Source: Lachnospiraceae bacterium (GTDB lineage: Bacteria > Bacillota > Clostridia > Lachnospirales > Lachnospiraceae). From it: 64,000 nucleotides of DNA. A program made the position numbers and the translations under genes. A model generated the notes under the pieces. The model was not told where the DNA came from, did no database searches, and was given only the letters and a program-made list of their open reading frames with translations. Positions 62,457-64,000 of the stretch are shown piece after piece. Each line of letters opens with the position of its first letter. Positions within the stretch are counted from its first letter, which is position 1. The DNA lies in contig JAGBMJ010000010.1 in NCBI GenBank assembly GCA_017634975.1, forward strand, positions 1-64,000, given 5' to 3'.

Positions 62457-63371
62457 TCAGAACTGCCCCCGATGGCACTTTTTCTTTACAAAATTGATCA
62501 CCTTGTTCAGGCCGAAATACTTATTGATATACGCCCTGTCATACTCCAGATCCCTGCGGATCACCTTTTCTACCGGCAGCGGAAACTCGATGATGCCGTA
62601 GGAAAAATCTTCCGCCGTGCTGCCGGTGGTATGAGTCGCATCTTCACGGTCAAACCCGATGTTGCGGATCAGATTGGCACGGGGTACGATCCCGAGGCCG
62701 CGGTTCATATGCCGGCAATAGTCCCATTGTATATCCCAGGTGTCTTTCGCATGCGTATACACACTCTCAATATCTTTTTTCAGGAACATATAGGAAAAAC
62801 GCCCATGGATGCCCATCAGTCTGCCGGATTTTTTTACTTCCGGCCAGCTTTTTACATCCACATCGTATTTTTCCCAGGCCCTGGCCCAGGTTCCCCAGCC
62901 CCAGATGCTGGAGAAGCATGAGAAAATGTACGGCTTATCCATCGAATAATTCTTCAGAAGATTCGTCCCGGAAACCATCATCACCTTCGGGTTATCTTTA
63001 TAGGCCTCCAGCATGGTATCCATATACGGAAAAAAGTCCGGCGCCGGCACCACATCGTCTTCGAGGATGATCGTACAGTTCTCCTGCGACAACACCCAGC
63101 TGATCCCCGAAGCTACGCGGTCACGGCAGCCCATATTGCTTTCGGCATAGTTTTTATGCACTTCGCATGGCCAGTCAATCCCCTCTTCTACCAGTTTGCG
63201 GCACGCAGTGACTTTTTCTTCATCATCCGCCCGGCCTGCTCTCGGCGCATCCGAGATCAGATACATTTTGGACGGTTTTGCTACGCGGATCGCATCCAAT
63301 ACTTCTTTGGTCGTATCCGGGCGATTAAAAAAGATCATCGCTACCGGAGATTTGCATGTATAATCGTTCAT
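62457..63371 (-). CDS. GNT-I/GT2-like glycosyltransferase
   Basis: 304 residues. It starts SPVAMIFFNRPDTTKEVLDA, with CTIILEDDVVPAPDFFPYMD (acidic E-D-D metal site, about 103-122), SSIWGWGTWARAWEKYD and WDIQWDYCRHMNRGL. The layout resembles the bacterial members of the GNT-I-like nucleotide-sugar transferases (GT-A fold). Its end is 21 bases before the phosphatase start. The sugar is unknown. Confidence 0.78.
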   Translation of the reverse strand: MNDYTCKSPVAMIFFNRPDTTKEVLDAIRVAKPSKMYLISDAPRAGRADDEEKVTACRKLVEEGIDWPCEVHKNYAESNMGCRDRVASGISWVLSQENCTIILEDDVVPAPDFFPYMDTMLEAYKDNPKVMMVSGTNLLKNYSMDKPYIFSCFSSIWGWGTWARAWEKYDVDVKSWPEVKKSGRLMGIHGRFSYMFLKKDIESVYTHAKDTWDIQWDYCRHMNRGLGIVPRANLIRNIGFDREDATHTTGSTAEDFSYGIIEFPLPVEKVIRRDLEYDRAYINKYFGLNKVINFVKKKCHRGQF

Positions 63372-64000
63372 GATCGCTCCTGTTTATGTAATTTATTATA
63401 GATTCCCTCAAATGCGCTTAGCGCTGCATAGCAGGGATAGCCCAACAGAAAAGACTTCACTCGCAGTGTCTTGGCCAGGGGCCATTTTTCCTTTGCAAAG
63501 TATTCATAATAGAACCGCTTAAACCATTTGCGGATCTCTTTTTTATCTTTCGCCGTTCCGCCCGCTTTATAAAAACGGATCGCATTGTAGACCGAATAAT
63601 TGACTTCCTTCAGGTACAGTTCCCGTTCCCCCTGTGCCTTGTAAAAATCCATCTTTTCTATGCTGCAGCCCATCGCATCGGCATAGTTCTTATTGCCGTT
63701 TTTTTTCATAATGCCGCCGCGCCACTGCCGGTAATAATACAGCGGTGCATCGATCGTAACGATCTTCTTTGCCCTCCAGATCAGACGGTACGTGATATAG
63801 CCATCCTCAAATACCTTTCCCGGCGGGTACCACAGCCGTTCCTCTCCTTCACCGTAGAGCGATGCCAGGTAGATCTTATTCCACGGCACCATACACTCCG
63901 TCATCTTTCCCAGAGCGTAATACTGCAGCTCCGCTTCTTTGACACTCAGCTCATGGGTCGGATAGGACTGCTTCTTAAGCATCTCTTCCAGAACTGCCGG
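63368..64000 (-). CDS. GT2 glycosyltransferase, C-terminal part (runs off the right edge)
   Basis: The frame is open to the window end, with PAVLEE preceding the first Met at 63982, so that Met is internal. The visible 210 residues contain MVPWNKIYLASLY and KVFEDGYITYRLI, motifs of the EpsJ/CpsJ class of GT2 enzymes, and end HKQERS. The catalytic N-terminal part is outside the window. It overlaps the next gene by four bases. Confidence 0.85.
   Translation of the reverse strand, partial: PAVLEEMLKKQSYPTHELSVKEAELQYYALGKMTECMVPWNKIYLASLYGEGEERLWYPPGKVFEDGYITYRLIWRAKKIVTIDAPLYYYRQWRGGIMKKNGNKNYADAMGCSIEKMDFYKAQGERELYLKEVNYSVYNAIRFYKAGGTAKDKKEIRKWFKRFYYEYFAKEKWPLAKTLRVKSFLLGYPCYAALSAFEGIYNKLHKQERS

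Noticed and set aside
1..64000. tRNA or rRNA genes
   Set aside because: No cloverleaf, CCA-bearing or rRNA-like segments were noticed while reading either strand; a dedicated RNA scan was not possible.

Overview
This window is a 64 kb surface-glycan locus from a low-to-mid G+C Gram-positive anaerobe, most likely a Lachnospiraceae (Clostridia). The supporting evidence is LoaP-type NusG antiterminators, a thiT gene under a TPP riboswitch, membrane-anchored GH25 lysozyme-like proteins, strong AGGAGG ribosome-binding sites, and many GT2 glycosyltransferases. Genus is not assignable from the sequence alone. Nearly everything is on the minus strand, so transcription runs from high to low coordinates.

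Left end (1-307): the end of an IS66-family element (tnpA start, GTAA-type inverted repeat, duplicated leader).

Left glycan operon (499-23172, minus): begins with an intact loaP antiterminator (22633-23172) followed by two decayed loaP-like copies. Then come glf (UDP-galactofuranose), ugd (UDP-glucuronate), and rfbF-rfbG-rfbH making a CDP-3,6-dideoxy-4-keto-hexose. Next are a ThDP enzyme of the acetolactate-synthase/YerE type, an HMGL/DmpG-type aldolase with an extra C-terminal domain, and a 4-ketoreductase-like SDR. The last part holds five GT2/GT4/GT8 glycosyltransferases around a Wzy polymerase, a serine-acetyltransferase pseudogene, another GT2, a Wzx flippase, one more GT2-like gene and a second SDR. 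This reads as a Wzx/Wzy-dependent capsule unit carrying a branched-chain dideoxysugar. Its distal part (about 0.5-11 kb) is visibly far more A+T-rich than the rest.

Junction (23.2-24.6 kb): a serine resolvase, a truncated Rpn-like nuclease and two terminators separate the two halves.

Right glycan region (24.6-64 kb, mostly minus, visibly more G+C-rich). From left to right it holds a WbaP/CpsE-type initiating phosphoglycosyltransferase, GT2 enzymes, a phosphoglucomutase, two large multidomain GT2 proteins and an AAA ATPase. A plus-strand insert carries a TPP riboswitch-thiT and a LacI-sensor/GGDEF protein. Beyond it lie a third large GT2, a WbdD-like methyltransferase-kinase next to a Wzt with a C-terminal domain and Wzm, rmlC and rmlA interleaved with two GH25 proteins, and a polyprenyl-phosphate GT beside two multi-TM proteins. 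The right end has rmd and gmd (GDP-D-rhamnose), GT4 enzymes, a VanZ-GT26 fusion, a UDP-xylose synthase, GT2 enzymes and a KdsC-like phosphatase. This is an ABC-transporter-dependent rhamnose/xylose-containing polysaccharide system, probably with chain-end capping.

The locus also contains dispersed palindromic repeats of the GGGGACGG family and a second GC-rich palindrome. Three of these insertions lie in frame inside one glycosyltransferase gene (32290-34566). The strongest leads are the CDP-branched-sugar module with its fused aldolase, the WbdD-like capping enzyme in a Gram-positive, the repeat-derived peptide insertions, the triplicated loaP and the VanZ-GT26 fusion.
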